Below, piece by piece: positions 54,595 to 64,000 of a stretch of DNA of 64,000 bases. The stretch covers positions 1 through 64,000 of the forward strand of contig JAACJM010000344.1 of the NCBI GenBank assembly GCA_013368315.1, read 5' to 3'. The notes below the pieces were generated by a model, which ran no database searches, had not been told where the DNA came from, and was given only the letters and a program-made list of their open reading frames with translations. Positions within the stretch are counted from its first letter, which is position 1. Every line of letters starts with the position of its first letter. A program made the position numbers and the translations under genes. The DNA is from Tetrapyrgos nigripes. Taxonomy: Eukaryota; Basidiomycota; Agaricomycetes; Agaricales; Campanellaceae.

Positions 54595-56520
54595 TTAGGA
54601 TTGAGGTGTCTGACCATGAGTTTGCTGTGCAGTGGCAGCAGCAGCCTCTTTAGCAGCGGCCTCCTTTGCAGCAGCAGCAGCCTCTTCAGCAGCAGCCTCC
54701 TTTGCAACAGCATCCATGGCATCACAATAGGCGTCGATGGTGTTGATGAGATTGCAGAATGGTTTGTGGGATGTGGACTTGTCAGCCTTCAGATAGATTT
54801 GGCTAAAAGAATACAGAAAGCCATCAGAGTAACGAATAAAACCCAAAGAATAGAACACGCACTCGTTCCACCACTTTAGGGTGTCTTTTGCAATTTTTTC
54901 TTGACGAGAGCCTGGGATGACGTCCTCAAAGAAGTCAACAATAGCCTGCCAAAAGCCATCATAATTGAAGCTTCTGTCGGTACCCCAGGTGCTGGCATCG
55001 GAGAGTGCAAAGTGTACCTAGTAAATTGCTCAATAGAATGGCAGCATAAAGAGAGAATAAGGACTGACCATGACAGCTGCGTATGCAATCGCACAAGGTG
55101 AGACCTCCGTCAATTGGGCAATCTGAGCATTGCAAGGGCAAGTTGACTTCTTGGTAGGGTTCACCTTTAGTCGCTTTCGGGGAGGATGTGTATCATCAGT
55201 ATCATTAAATGCCTTGTTCTTGACTGAAGATGCTGAATGCATGATTAGAGTATATGTCTGTGGGATAGTGAGTAAGATAAGAGCACATAGAAGATATGAC
55301 TCACTTTGACCAGTAAATCCCCTTTCATATACTTGAGGATGAACTCTGCATCTGTTGGATCACCACGCTCATCCTCAAACATGAAGCGAAGGAAATAGCT
55401 ATCGTAAACTTCCTCTAGTTCATCGTTCTGAAGTTTGCCACGGGTACTGGAAGTAAAACCATTAACTGCCTCAGAGTATATGTAGACATGAGACATGAAA
55501 ACATATGCAGGGTCATCGAAATTAATGGTGTTCGGACAAATAAGACGGCCAGTAACGAGGTTGTTGAAACCTCGGTTAGACTTGCTCGCGCCAATGAGGG
55601 GAGGGTTGGGTGGGTTGGGACGGCTGTTGAGCCATTCAGCGATCTTCTCTTTGATGCTCTTGACATCATTGTTACGGGCTTGGTTGGCACCAGAGTCGAG
55701 CTTGCAACAGTGAGAAGAGGACAAAATTATGTCAGCAGGACTCTCATCAACCATGGACACTCACTTCACTGCAAATCTTTCGAATCTCCTTCACATCACT
55801 CTCAAGAACTGCGTCCTGAAATTTGGAAATACAGTTGCACAAGATTTCAAAACCAGTAAAGTTGCGGTCCTGGCTGTTGATGGATCAAATGCGTCACTGA
55901 CAGGATGCCAATGCAAACAGCTAGCTGAATGTACCTTCATTTGAGTTCATGCTTTACCTGCCTCTCCTCTATTTGTTTTGGAGTCATGATGGTCTCGTCT
56001 TGATTATCGTCTTCTTGCTCCTCATTGGCACCTTCAAGACACTCACGTCAGTCGTTTTATTGAACCATGGTGCCAACAGTAGTCTCAAGGGCAACCACAC
56101 GTCAGATGATGTGTCCTAGTGTCTTCCACGTTCTACGGCAACCTCAGTAGTGAGTATGATGTCTGTATAAGTTATGGAAACAATTACTTACACCTGCCGT
56201 GTTTCCAGAGTAGGGTTGTTCTTCTTGGCCAGCTGTTCTTCAAGCGAATTGATGTGTTGTTTCAATGCGACTTCATGGCTGCCAGTAGCTCTTTGGGGTG
56301 ATGTGGAACTTGAATGCGAAAGACTGACACCACTGGAACGGCTTGTGGTGCGACGATGAGCAGACGTGTCGCCGGAACGGCTTCTGGAATGACCAGGGCT
56401 GCTATGTTCACAGCTGCGACCACGAGGCTGGTTTTTTGTTCTGGGAGGATTGGTTGTTGCCACGCATGAGGAGTAGGAAGGTGGTGGTTGAAGTTGAAGG
56501 GAGGATTTCAACAAAGTCAC
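54595..56520 (-). CDS. Agaricomycete-specific protein (DUF6698-like), apparently intact
   Basis: Several exons follow one another on the minus strand. First is a Ser/Arg-rich disordered start (RGRSCEHSSPGHSRSRSGD, then EVALKQHINSLEEQLAKKN). Then come FTGFEILCNCISKFQDAVLE, LDSGANQARNNDVKSIKEK, IAEWLNSRPNPPNPPL, SNRGFNNLVTGRLICP, KYMKGDLLVK, EVSPCAIAYAAVMV, LSDASTWGTDRSFNYDGF and EDVIPGSRQEKIAKDTLKWW. After a GTGCGT intron comes QIYLKADKSTSHKP and an Ala/Glu/Lys helix tail before TQ-rich residues. The order RGFN--TG-L-CP, LL, S-AYIA, WWN is a very common mushroom family that I remember as DUF6698. Function is unknown; the family is expanded and often found near transposons. The 5' end is unresolved: the first visible exon is entered at an acceptor-like tccag near 56545. 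No disabling change was noticed. Confidence 0.7.
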
Positions 56521-56757
56521 GGTATTTGTAGATGAGTCTGGACAAATGAAATATCATATTCCTCATCTGATTGTTCCGCTATCGCTACAGCCTTTCTTCC
56601 AACCAAATTTGTCCTACAATTTGTCAATAGACTCCTATTCTGTTTTTTACTGCTCTCCAAGTCAGTCTGCTACTATGAGCAGGAAGCCTCATTTTCTACT
56701 GCTTTTACTAATTTTACTGGTGGCGGGTCTAGTATTTTCATTTCTCCAAGTTGACAT

Positions 56758-59700
56758 GAATTCTCTATGATGTGTGGACAGCTGTCTGAAGCAGGACGCC
56801 TTTGACTCCCAAACTGGATTGAGAGTCCATCAAAATCATTGCACGTACTATCAAGACAGTCTTGCCTTGCTTGGGCAATGTAATCAGGTCAGGAAAATGG
56901 GCAAGGCAGCAGAAAGAGCAGAAAAGAAGAGGAAGAAAATTGAGAGACTATCAGAAGGCAAGGCGAAGACAAATCTGGGTCAGCGCCAATTTCCCCTATA
57001 TATCTATATTCAGGATTATGGTACTCATTTAGATATCCAGGGCACAATTGCTACTTCTTCTCGTGAAACAGTGGGTACCTGTTTCTTGATTACTAACTGC
57101 CCATCTAACGATCATTTTTATAAATAAGCTAACTGAACCAGCGTCAGCCCCAGTTGACCTAGATATAGACATGCCTATGCTCAATGACGACACTTTCTCA
57201 TTGGCCTGGGACAATGAAGATTCTGCTATGACGTCTATCCACCCATCCAGTAATCCTTCACAAGAACCTTCACCTGAACCCCTGCCGGAAGGCTTCACAG
57301 CGTCTGGACGGTTTTCACATTGGACAAAACGCTACCAAGATGTTTTGCTGGAAGTGCCACCTGCACTGGTATCAGATGGTATTTCTAGAGGGATTCGACA
57401 GGTGACTCTGATTGTTTGGGACAAGCTCAAGACGCTCATGAATCCCTTTGGATTTTTCCAGCTTATGATCCTGATTCCTCTGTTCCTCTCAACAATCTCC
57501 GTAACCACTGACTCAATCAGGCAACAACAGCCCCAACTCTAGCCCAGAGACTCCTTCCCCTTTGCCATTTTCTGAAAACCGTGCTGCACCTTGGCCACAC
57601 ACAAACATGGAAACATTTGATCTGATGGATTGGATGAATACTGAGCCAAACGAGAAGTCTGAGGATGAAGTCAATTGTCTTGCTAAGATACTCAGCAAGC
57701 TGGGTTTCAATCCTCAGAACCTCACAGGTTTTAATGCAAAGACAGAGAACAAACGCCTAAATCAAGTGGCAGCTGCACCTGAGGACTCCAATCTACCCCC
57801 ATTTGTTGCAGGAATGAAGAAGTCTGACATGACTATAAAGGTGCCATTGGGCATGTCCAGTGTTTCCCCAGCTGACTTCACAGTCAAAGGACTGATACAC
57901 TCCAATCTACTCACCCTCATCAAGCTCGGATTTACAGAACCATTGGCCAAAAAATTCCACCTGTCTCCACACAAGGGGTCTGACAGCCAAGTCAGGGTTT
58001 ATAGTGAACTATACAACTCTCAGGCATTCATACAAGAGCATGACAAAGTGCAGTGCCTTCCTCTTCATCCAGACGATCAAGGCTGCACTCGGGAAAAAGT
58101 CATTGCAGGTCTCATGTTCTGGTCTGACGCTACCCATCTGACAAACTTTGGTACCGCCAAACTATGGCCCATTTATCTCATGTTCGGCAATCTTTCCAAG
58201 TATATCCGTGCAATGCCCACCTCAGGAGCTTGCCACCATTTTGCATATGTACCTTCAGTGAGTTCAAGCTACTTGAGTGCCATAGTGTGATTGCTAACCT
58301 GACTGTATTGTATTACCATGACAGCTATCTGATGGTTTTCATGACTTCACCTCTACTTTTCATGCCAAATGGAAAACTCAGAAGAGCGAAATTCTGACGC
58401 ACTCTCGCCAGGAACTCATGCACACTGTCTGGGAGCTTCTTCTAGATAACAAGCTTCTGCATGCTTATCAATATGGTATTGTGATCAAGTGTTTTGATGG
58501 TGTTGAGCGTCAAGTGTACCCTCAGATCTTCACATACTCCGCTGACTATCCTGAAAAGTAAGTTATAAAATAATTTTAAAAGTCCCTGACAAAACGTGAA
58601 TAACTTTTATCAGAGTCCTACTTGCTACAATTCGTGACAAGGGAACTTGTCCCTGCCCATGTTGTATGGTTAAGAAGGCGAATTTGGAACTGCTTGCTAT
58701 GCCCAAAGACAAGCAGTGTCAGACAAAGAATCTGCGCCGTGTAAAAGCACGCCGTTTTATCTACAATGCTGGAATAGGCATCTGTGGCAAGAAGGTTGAA
58801 GACTGTTTGAAGGATACCTCATCAGTACCCACCATTGTATGTTGTATTTTGCTTCTTCATTTTTAGTATACTGAGAATAGCTTGACAGAATGCCTTCGAG
58901 AACTGCCTGTCAAGGTTTGGCTTTGATGTATCATGCATGCTTGTTGTCGATCTGCTTTATGAGTTTGAGCTCGGTGTCTGGAAGGCATTTTTTACCCACT
59001 TGATCTGCATTCTTTATGTGCAAGGATCCACAGGAGTCGAAAAGGTTGCTCAGCTTGACACACGGTAAGTTACTCCTTTAATATGAAATCAATTGAGGCT
59101 CATAGACAGTGACTATAGCTTTCGTCAAGTACCCGCATTTGGTCATTCCACTATACGACATTTTGCAACCAATGCATCTGAGATGAAGAAACTTGCAGGC
59201 CGTGATTTTGAAGATCTTCTTCAGGTAAATTGTTTGACATCGATTGTATGTACTGAATACTCACCAAATAAATGGTTTAGTGTGCTATTCCTGTCTGTTC
59301 AGGACTGCTTGAAGGTGAAGACAACTACCGTCTAACAACAACGTTATTCCGGCTTGCACATTGGCATGGGCTTGCAAAACTACGGCTGCATACTGACTCA
59401 CCTACAAGTGGCATGGTCTTGGAGACTATGTTTCAACCATCAAGTTGTTTGGGACATCAGACAGCTTTTCAACCCAGATTGTTGAGTGATGGTCTTCTTA
59501 TTTTGTTCAATTCGTAGCTGACGATGACTTTCAGGGTGAACTAGCCCATCGAAAAGTCAAACAATTTTACGCATTGACCAACAAACGAAATGCTGAGACA
59601 CAGATCGCCAACCGCTATAGTCATGTATGCCTTTTAAAGAGAGCAAAGGAAGCTTTACACCGAGCTCAACTGAAGGCTAAGGCCAAGCCAACAGGTGCTC

Positions 59701-60923
59701 ATAGCCATCTTGTGGGCTTTGCGGAGAGTACTCGTTTGGATGACTTACGAATTCCTTTGGACCAACACCACTTTATCTCCCCCAACAAGGATCATCCAGT
59801 CAATCTATTTACCTTCATGCATGCACAACCAGAGGATCCGGCAAAAGCAGTACTATACATCTTTTATTTTATTTTATTAATTGAGACTGATGAAAATCCA
59901 CTTGCAGCAATTCAAACGCAAACTCCACATGCACTTCCTTGGACGTCTCGAAGGGCGAGAATTTGACAGAGATGCAGATGCAGACTTTACTGATGATGAC
60001 TTGGACCGGTTACACATCATGAACAACAAGATCTTCTCAACTTCACTTCAGGTGATATATGTCATGACCAGGGCACCATCAATCCACGCACAGACCACTG
60101 TACTGTAATAGTACAATCACCTGTTGATGACAATCCAGAGGCACATCCATTCTGGTATGCTCAAGTCCTTGGTGTATTTCACGCCAATGTTATCCATCGC
60201 TCCATCTCTGAGCAAGGTGAAACAACTATGGTTTCCCATCACATGGAGTTCCTCTGGGTACACTGGTTTGGCGATGAGCCAGACTATCATCCTAGTATCC
60301 GTAATGCCCGCTTGCCTAAAGTTGGATTTGTACCTGAAACTGAATTGCAGCCTTTTGGATTCTTGGACCCATCTCTAGTTATTCACACCTGCCATTTAAT
60401 TCCTGATTTCCATGCAGGGCATACATCCAATTTGTTGTCAACCAAGGAGGCAACTGCTGCAAGACACCCGGGTGAGACAGATGATTGGGTCAACTATTAT
60501 GTGAACATGTGAGTTCACACTATTTTCTTTGCTCACCGCTCTGACTCAGATGTGCTTTTCCTAGCTTTGTTGACCGAGACATGCTCATGCATTATTCTGG
60601 TGGTAGTGTTGGCCATGTTGAGGGTACATATGGGTGTTTGGACATCTGGGATGAGGACAAAGTCTTAGCTGCACAGACAATTGACCACAGCGGCAACAAG
60701 TGGAGACGAAGGAGAAGGAGAAGACAACTCAGATGACAAGGACATGAATGAAGAACCTGGGAGGGAGGAGATGGATGAAGAACCTGGGAGTGATGACAAA
60801 GATGATGAGGACATGATGGTGGATGAAGAGTCAGAATCAGACTCGGATGAAGGGGAGGGTTACATGGCTGCTGATGGTGGGGAAGATGGCATTTATGAAG
60901 ACACCGGGTATGCATCTTACTAG
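56758..60923 (+). pseudogene. Plavaka-type transposase, nearly complete, mildly damaged
   Basis: An N-terminal zinc-finger-like part (DAFDSQTGLRVHQNHC) follows a possible ATG at 56758 with a TGA at 56768-56770 in frame. Later exons give FSHWTKRYQDVLLEVPPAL, DLMDWMNTEPNEKSE, then the core: VYSELYNSQAFIQEH, VIAGLMFWSDATHLTNFG, LWPIYLMFGNLSKYIRAMP, IFTYSADYPEK, TCPCPCCMVKKANLELL, SSVPTI, SCMLVVDLLYEFELGVWKAF, TIRHFATNASEMKKLAGRDF and GELAHRKVKQFY. C-terminal blocks are FLWVHWFGDEPDYHPS and DWVNYYVNMFVDRDMLMHY, before a Glu/Asp-rich tail. The D---LTNFG, VVDLLYEFELG and NASEMK-LA-RDFEDLLQ motifs identify Plavaka, a DDE-type family of mushroom genomes. The acidic tail is in a different frame from the preceding exon (near 60690), so one shift or unrecognised intron remains. 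Confidence 0.85.
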
Positions 60924-61131
60924 CTGCCAGTGATAGATGATTGTAGTATCTAGTACATGGATTATTCTATTTGCATGGCCCCTCCATTCCATAATACATT
61001 CCTGGTCTTTTGTATCCCTCCAAAGAATTCGTCTCTACAACTTTACGAATGTTTTTGACTGTCTGTTTAGCATTGTACTGACAGAAGTTGGTGCCAGAAA
61101 GATAAGATTTTCAGGCATGCTCTACAAGTTC
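60924..61131. other. 3' flank of the Plavaka gene
   Basis: Short spacer between convergent genes; nothing is recognised. Confidence 0.5.
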
Positions 61132-61547
61132 TCACAACCCCTCATTCTCCCTACGCAGCTTTTCCAGATTGGAACGAAGGTCCATGTTCTCCTTTTCCAT
61201 CTCTGCTAACTTCGCCATGAGTTCCTGTGTTTCCATAAAAGAACTGGAAGAAAGCTCCTCATAACTTTAGAGGTTCTGAGAGAAAGACTGACCATGTACC
61301 TTGTATTAGTGTAGTGCTGCTCTGGTTCTGGCCTTTCAAGTTGGGTAGCTTCATCTTCGCTTTCCATTCGAAGAGTCGCGTCAGGGTCATCATTACCATG
61401 ACTATTGGACTCTGATGAGCACAAGGACTGAGGACTATGTGGCTGCTGCTCCAGCCTTTGGGTGGCTTCATCTTCTAGAGATTGCGAGTCTCCAGGGCTG
61501 TTTGAGGGCTTGAGAGCCATAAGAGCGTCATCATGATAATCAAGCAT
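61132..61547 (-). CDS. Small acidic protein with C-terminal coiled coil
   Basis: CDS is complement(join(61132..61243,61300..61547)), 119 codons plus stop. The ATG at 61547 opens MLDYHDDALMALKPSNSPG. The first exon is Ser/Glu/Asp-rich (SLEDEATQRLEQQPHS, MESEDEATQLERPEPEQ, with the motif EDEATQ occurring twice). The 56-nt intron has donor GTACAT and acceptor CCAG. The second exon is a heptad-rich coil: METQELMAKLAEMEKENMD, then LRSNLEKLRRENEGL. Similar small coiled-coil frames often accompany transposon genes in mushrooms, but I do not recognise this one. No defect is seen. Confidence 0.55.
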
Positions 61548-62708
61548 GGGTGGGTGGTCAAGGTGCAATTAGCGGAAGACGCGCTGCGCGACTGTGTTAA
61601 TACAGTTACATAAAGCGGAAGTCTGTTAAATTTAAAATAGCATTGAGTTTGAAAATCTCACCAAGTAACAAGTGGCCTCTCACAAAAAGCGCCACTCGAG
61701 CAGCTATCATGGATTACTGTAAAATAAAAAGCAATAGAAGCAGTTCTGGAATGAGCACGCACCTCAAAAATGACGAACAAGTTTGGCATTCCCAATCTGG
61801 CCAAAAACGCATCCTAATCAAGCTGACCGTGACGCATCATCACATTTGCGGAAACCAGTGGCCACTGGTGACCATGCAGGCACTGGCATGTCAGCCGTGT
61901 ATATGAGAATAAATGAATATAAGGACACTTGTTAAACAAGCGAGGCGACGAATACTATTGCGGCTCTAGAGGTATAGACAGTAAACTACTAAGTATTTAT
62001 ACTGTTGGCTACTGTGGCTATGCGAGTCCGTAAATATAACACTGTGGAGAAAACACTGTGGAGAAAAGCAGATACTACAATGTAATATCTGATATCAGTT
62101 CGGAGTAGTACAGAAAGTAGGTGGTGCATATGTGGATACAAGTGGATCGTGTATACTAGAAAGTGGAGAGAAAGATAAGATCGTTCGTTGTAAGTATAGT
62201 TCAATATAAAATTCCAACAGTGTAAAAGGTCACCCCCATGATGCGAGAAACTGGAAATACCTTTAACATGATGATGGCACAACTATAGATGGCTGGCAGG
62301 TCTACAGCATAATTTTGAATGTATGGAAAATGGATATCATCAAGGCTCAGGCAGGTATCTACATTGGAATGTGCTACCATTATGAGTGTAGGATGCGAGG
62401 CAAGTACCATTCGCCCCCGGCATGACACTTCCGCGAGAGGCCGTTCCAATCCGCTATCATCTAACGGAATTATGGTGTCGGCTTGGCACACGTGCCAGGG
62501 CCTATCTGACTTTCCGGAATTTCCTGATGGATGGTGTAACACATCCAAGCGAGAACAGGCTACACTCAGTGTAGTATACACCTTAATGCCCTGACCGAAA
62601 AGTTTAATGAATTCCAGTCCGAAATCCAATACAAATCTAAAATCTCAAATCCAAATCCAAATCTACAGTATATTACACCAACGACGATACCAACAAGGAT
62701 ACCAAAGC
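61548..62708. other. No supported gene
   Basis: A 142-codon minus frame (62201-62629) lies 3' of the aldo/keto reductase gene. It has no recognisable domain and overlaps a plus frame; it could be untranslated region. AT-rich elsewhere. Confidence 0.5.
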
Positions 62709-64000
62709 TTAACAACAAAATAACCCTGCCAACACGAGTACGATTCCGAGTATAGAGGTTATGGAGAGAAGTAAGATGGTGATGACGCCGACGAGAGTTA
62801 TTTTGGTAGGGGGATGGCGCATTGGTGGTGGTGTTTGTGTTGTTGTCGGGTATGAAGGTGGTAGTGGTAATGGGGATTTTTCTAAATCTACACCCAAACT
62901 TGCGTCTTTGGGAGGGGACGGGGACGACCACGAAGACAACGACGATAAAATCCGCGAGAGGGGGGAGAGGTGGAATGAGGACGATGTCAGGAATGAGGAT
63001 GAGGACGAGGTGGACTCAGGTTGGGAAGGAGAAGAAGGACCAGGACCAGGAGGAGGTCCATTAGCCCCAGCATGATCAATAGCGGCGATTTCTTCGTGTG
63101 TTAGACTTGTGGGGGCTGTCAGTGAGACAGGGAATGTTTGATGGTTGATAGTATATTGTATAGGCGTGCACAGTATTGGTAAATTGAGAAGGGACCCATG
63201 AGTGGGGTTTGGGGGGAAGTCAACGCGTCAGCGACGATTAGCAAGAGAAACAAAAGACGACGCACGTAAATCATTAACTGCGAGATATTCCTTCATACGT
63301 CCTTTACTGGATGTTGTTCTGTGAGGTGTCAGACAAGAACGAAAACAGAGAAGGTGGGACACACGTTACAATCACGGCACCCTTCGCCCTCACCCACAGA
63401 AAGATGACCTGAGTGGGGGTAATACCCAGCCTCAACCCAGCAGCTGTGATAGGGATATCAACTGGACCACCTGGGTAGGTAGTTATCGGTCTGTATGCAT
63501 CCTTGTCAGCGCAACCAAAGAGAAGGAGTGGGGCTACGCACGCAAGACTACTATACGCCTCAACCACAATCCCATTCTCCTGACAATAGTCGATAATAGG
63601 CTTCATCTCCGCATAGTTGTAAGGATTGAGAGAAATCTGGTTAACCGCAGGCTTGACTTTCGCTACCCGCATCGTCTGTTTGAGATGCTTGACCTCGTAA
63701 TTCGATACCCCAATACTCCTCGTCAACCCCTCCTCCTTGAGCTTCTCCATCTCTTTCCAAGCCTCCTTGATATCCGGGACGAAAAAATGATTATGTATAA
63801 GAAACAAATCCACATACTCTACTCCCAATTTCTCCAGATTGTTCTTTAAAGACTTGCGTAAAGGGATCATCAACCCGCATTTGGTGGTAAGGAACAAGTC
63901 TTTTCTGGCGAGCCCGCTTTCTTTGATTGCGCATCCGACGAATGGTTCGGTTTCGTAGAACGCTGCGGTGTCGAGATGGGAGAAACCAGATTCGAGGGCG
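62709..64000 (-). CDS. Aldo/keto reductase with Pro/Ser-rich linker and C-terminal membrane anchor (right copy, 5' end outside the window)
   Basis: Visible CDS is complement(join(62709..63115,63266..63318,63365..63490,63542..>64000)); the three introns (GTGCGT, GTGTGT and GTGCGT donors) all join in frame. The barrel shows HLDTAAFYETE (catalytic Asp and Tyr), FLTTKCG (catalytic Lys), DLFLIHNHF (His), SIGVSNYEVKHLKQ, PAVNQISLNPYN, and the NADPH phosphate-site motif TTSSKGRMKEYL. After LTHEEIAAIDHAGANG, the normal end of fungal AKRs, about 110 residues continue: a Pro/Ser-rich linker (PPPGPGPSSPSQPE), KDASLGVDLEKSPLPLPPSY, then the hydrophobic segment ITLVGVITILLLSITSILG and IVLVLAGLFCC at the very end. 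This predicts a tail-anchored enzyme with the barrel in the cytosol. A paralogue starts at the left window edge. No defect is seen. Confidence 0.9.

Noticed and set aside
62201..62629. 142-codon minus-strand frame
   Set aside because: No recognisable domain, overlaps an equally long plus frame, and lies in the probable 3' flank of the AKR gene.
62709..63199. Separate small membrane-protein gene starting at an ATG at 63199
   Set aside because: The exon begins with the conserved AKR end (LTHEEIAAIDHAGANG) and splices in frame to the upstream AKR exon, so it is the C-terminus of the reductase.
1..64000. tRNA or rRNA genes
   Set aside because: Scanned by eye for T-arm motifs and conserved rRNA blocks; nothing convincing, though a weak tRNA could be missed without a covariance search.
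1..64000. TET/JBP dioxygenase gene accompanying the KDZ element
   Set aside because: No frame showed the expected HxD...H...R arrangement in a plausible fold context.

Overview
The window looks like a gene-poor, transposon-rich block from a basidiomycete of the class Agaricomycetes. The evidence is the many 45-65 nt GT-AG introns, a KDZ-type transposase with its cysteine-cluster domain, a Plavaka-type transposase, HET-domain proteins, a ferrichrome-type NRPS fragment, and several protein families I know mainly from mushroom-forming fungi. Family assignments come from motifs and memory; no search was run. No rRNA, tRNA or CRISPR array was recognised.

Layout. The left edge (1-120) holds an N-terminal exon of an aldo/keto reductase, and the right edge (62709-64000) holds most of a second copy in the same orientation, so the two copies bracket about 63 kb. 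From 0.5 to 16.5 kb there is a decayed hypothetical gene, a 669-bp hAT-like MITE, a T5orf172-like gene, a broken dynein heavy chain, an NRPS adenylation fragment, two hypothetical genes and a broken WD40 gene. From 16.5 to 28.5 kb there is a tandem array built on an ATGCAT palindrome, a KDZ transposase, a viroplasmin-like gene and a large broken hypothetical gene, then a second array with related palindromes. From 28.5 to 40 kb there are P450/monooxygenase scraps, a broken BRR2 helicase, and the 3' end of a Ty3/gypsy element. The LTR of that element is split by a 5.6-kb foldback element with 1.85-kb inverted arms and an exact 8-bp target duplication. From 40 to 53 kb a HET pseudogene carries two MITE-like insertions. 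Next come an apparently intact three-exon gene, a segmental duplication, a Mutator-like remnant with a 9-bp target duplication, a small intact gene with MABP-like motifs and a TATA box, and a second, better preserved HET gene. From 54.6 to 64 kb lie a gene of a common agaricomycete family, a Plavaka transposase, a small coiled-coil gene and the right aldo/keto reductase.

How it fits together. Most recognisable protein genes here are dead. Their stop codons are strikingly often TGA where the family, or an intact paralogue in the same window, has CGA, with some TAG in place of TGG. This is the pattern expected from C-to-T change at CpG, for example methylation-driven decay. Apparently intact genes are few: the right aldo/keto reductase, the 43.3-kb gene, the 47.7-kb gene, the 54.6-kb gene, the 13.8-kb gene and the 61-kb gene. 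The region is best read as a silenced transposon nest that also collected pieces of essential genes such as dynein heavy chain and BRR2.
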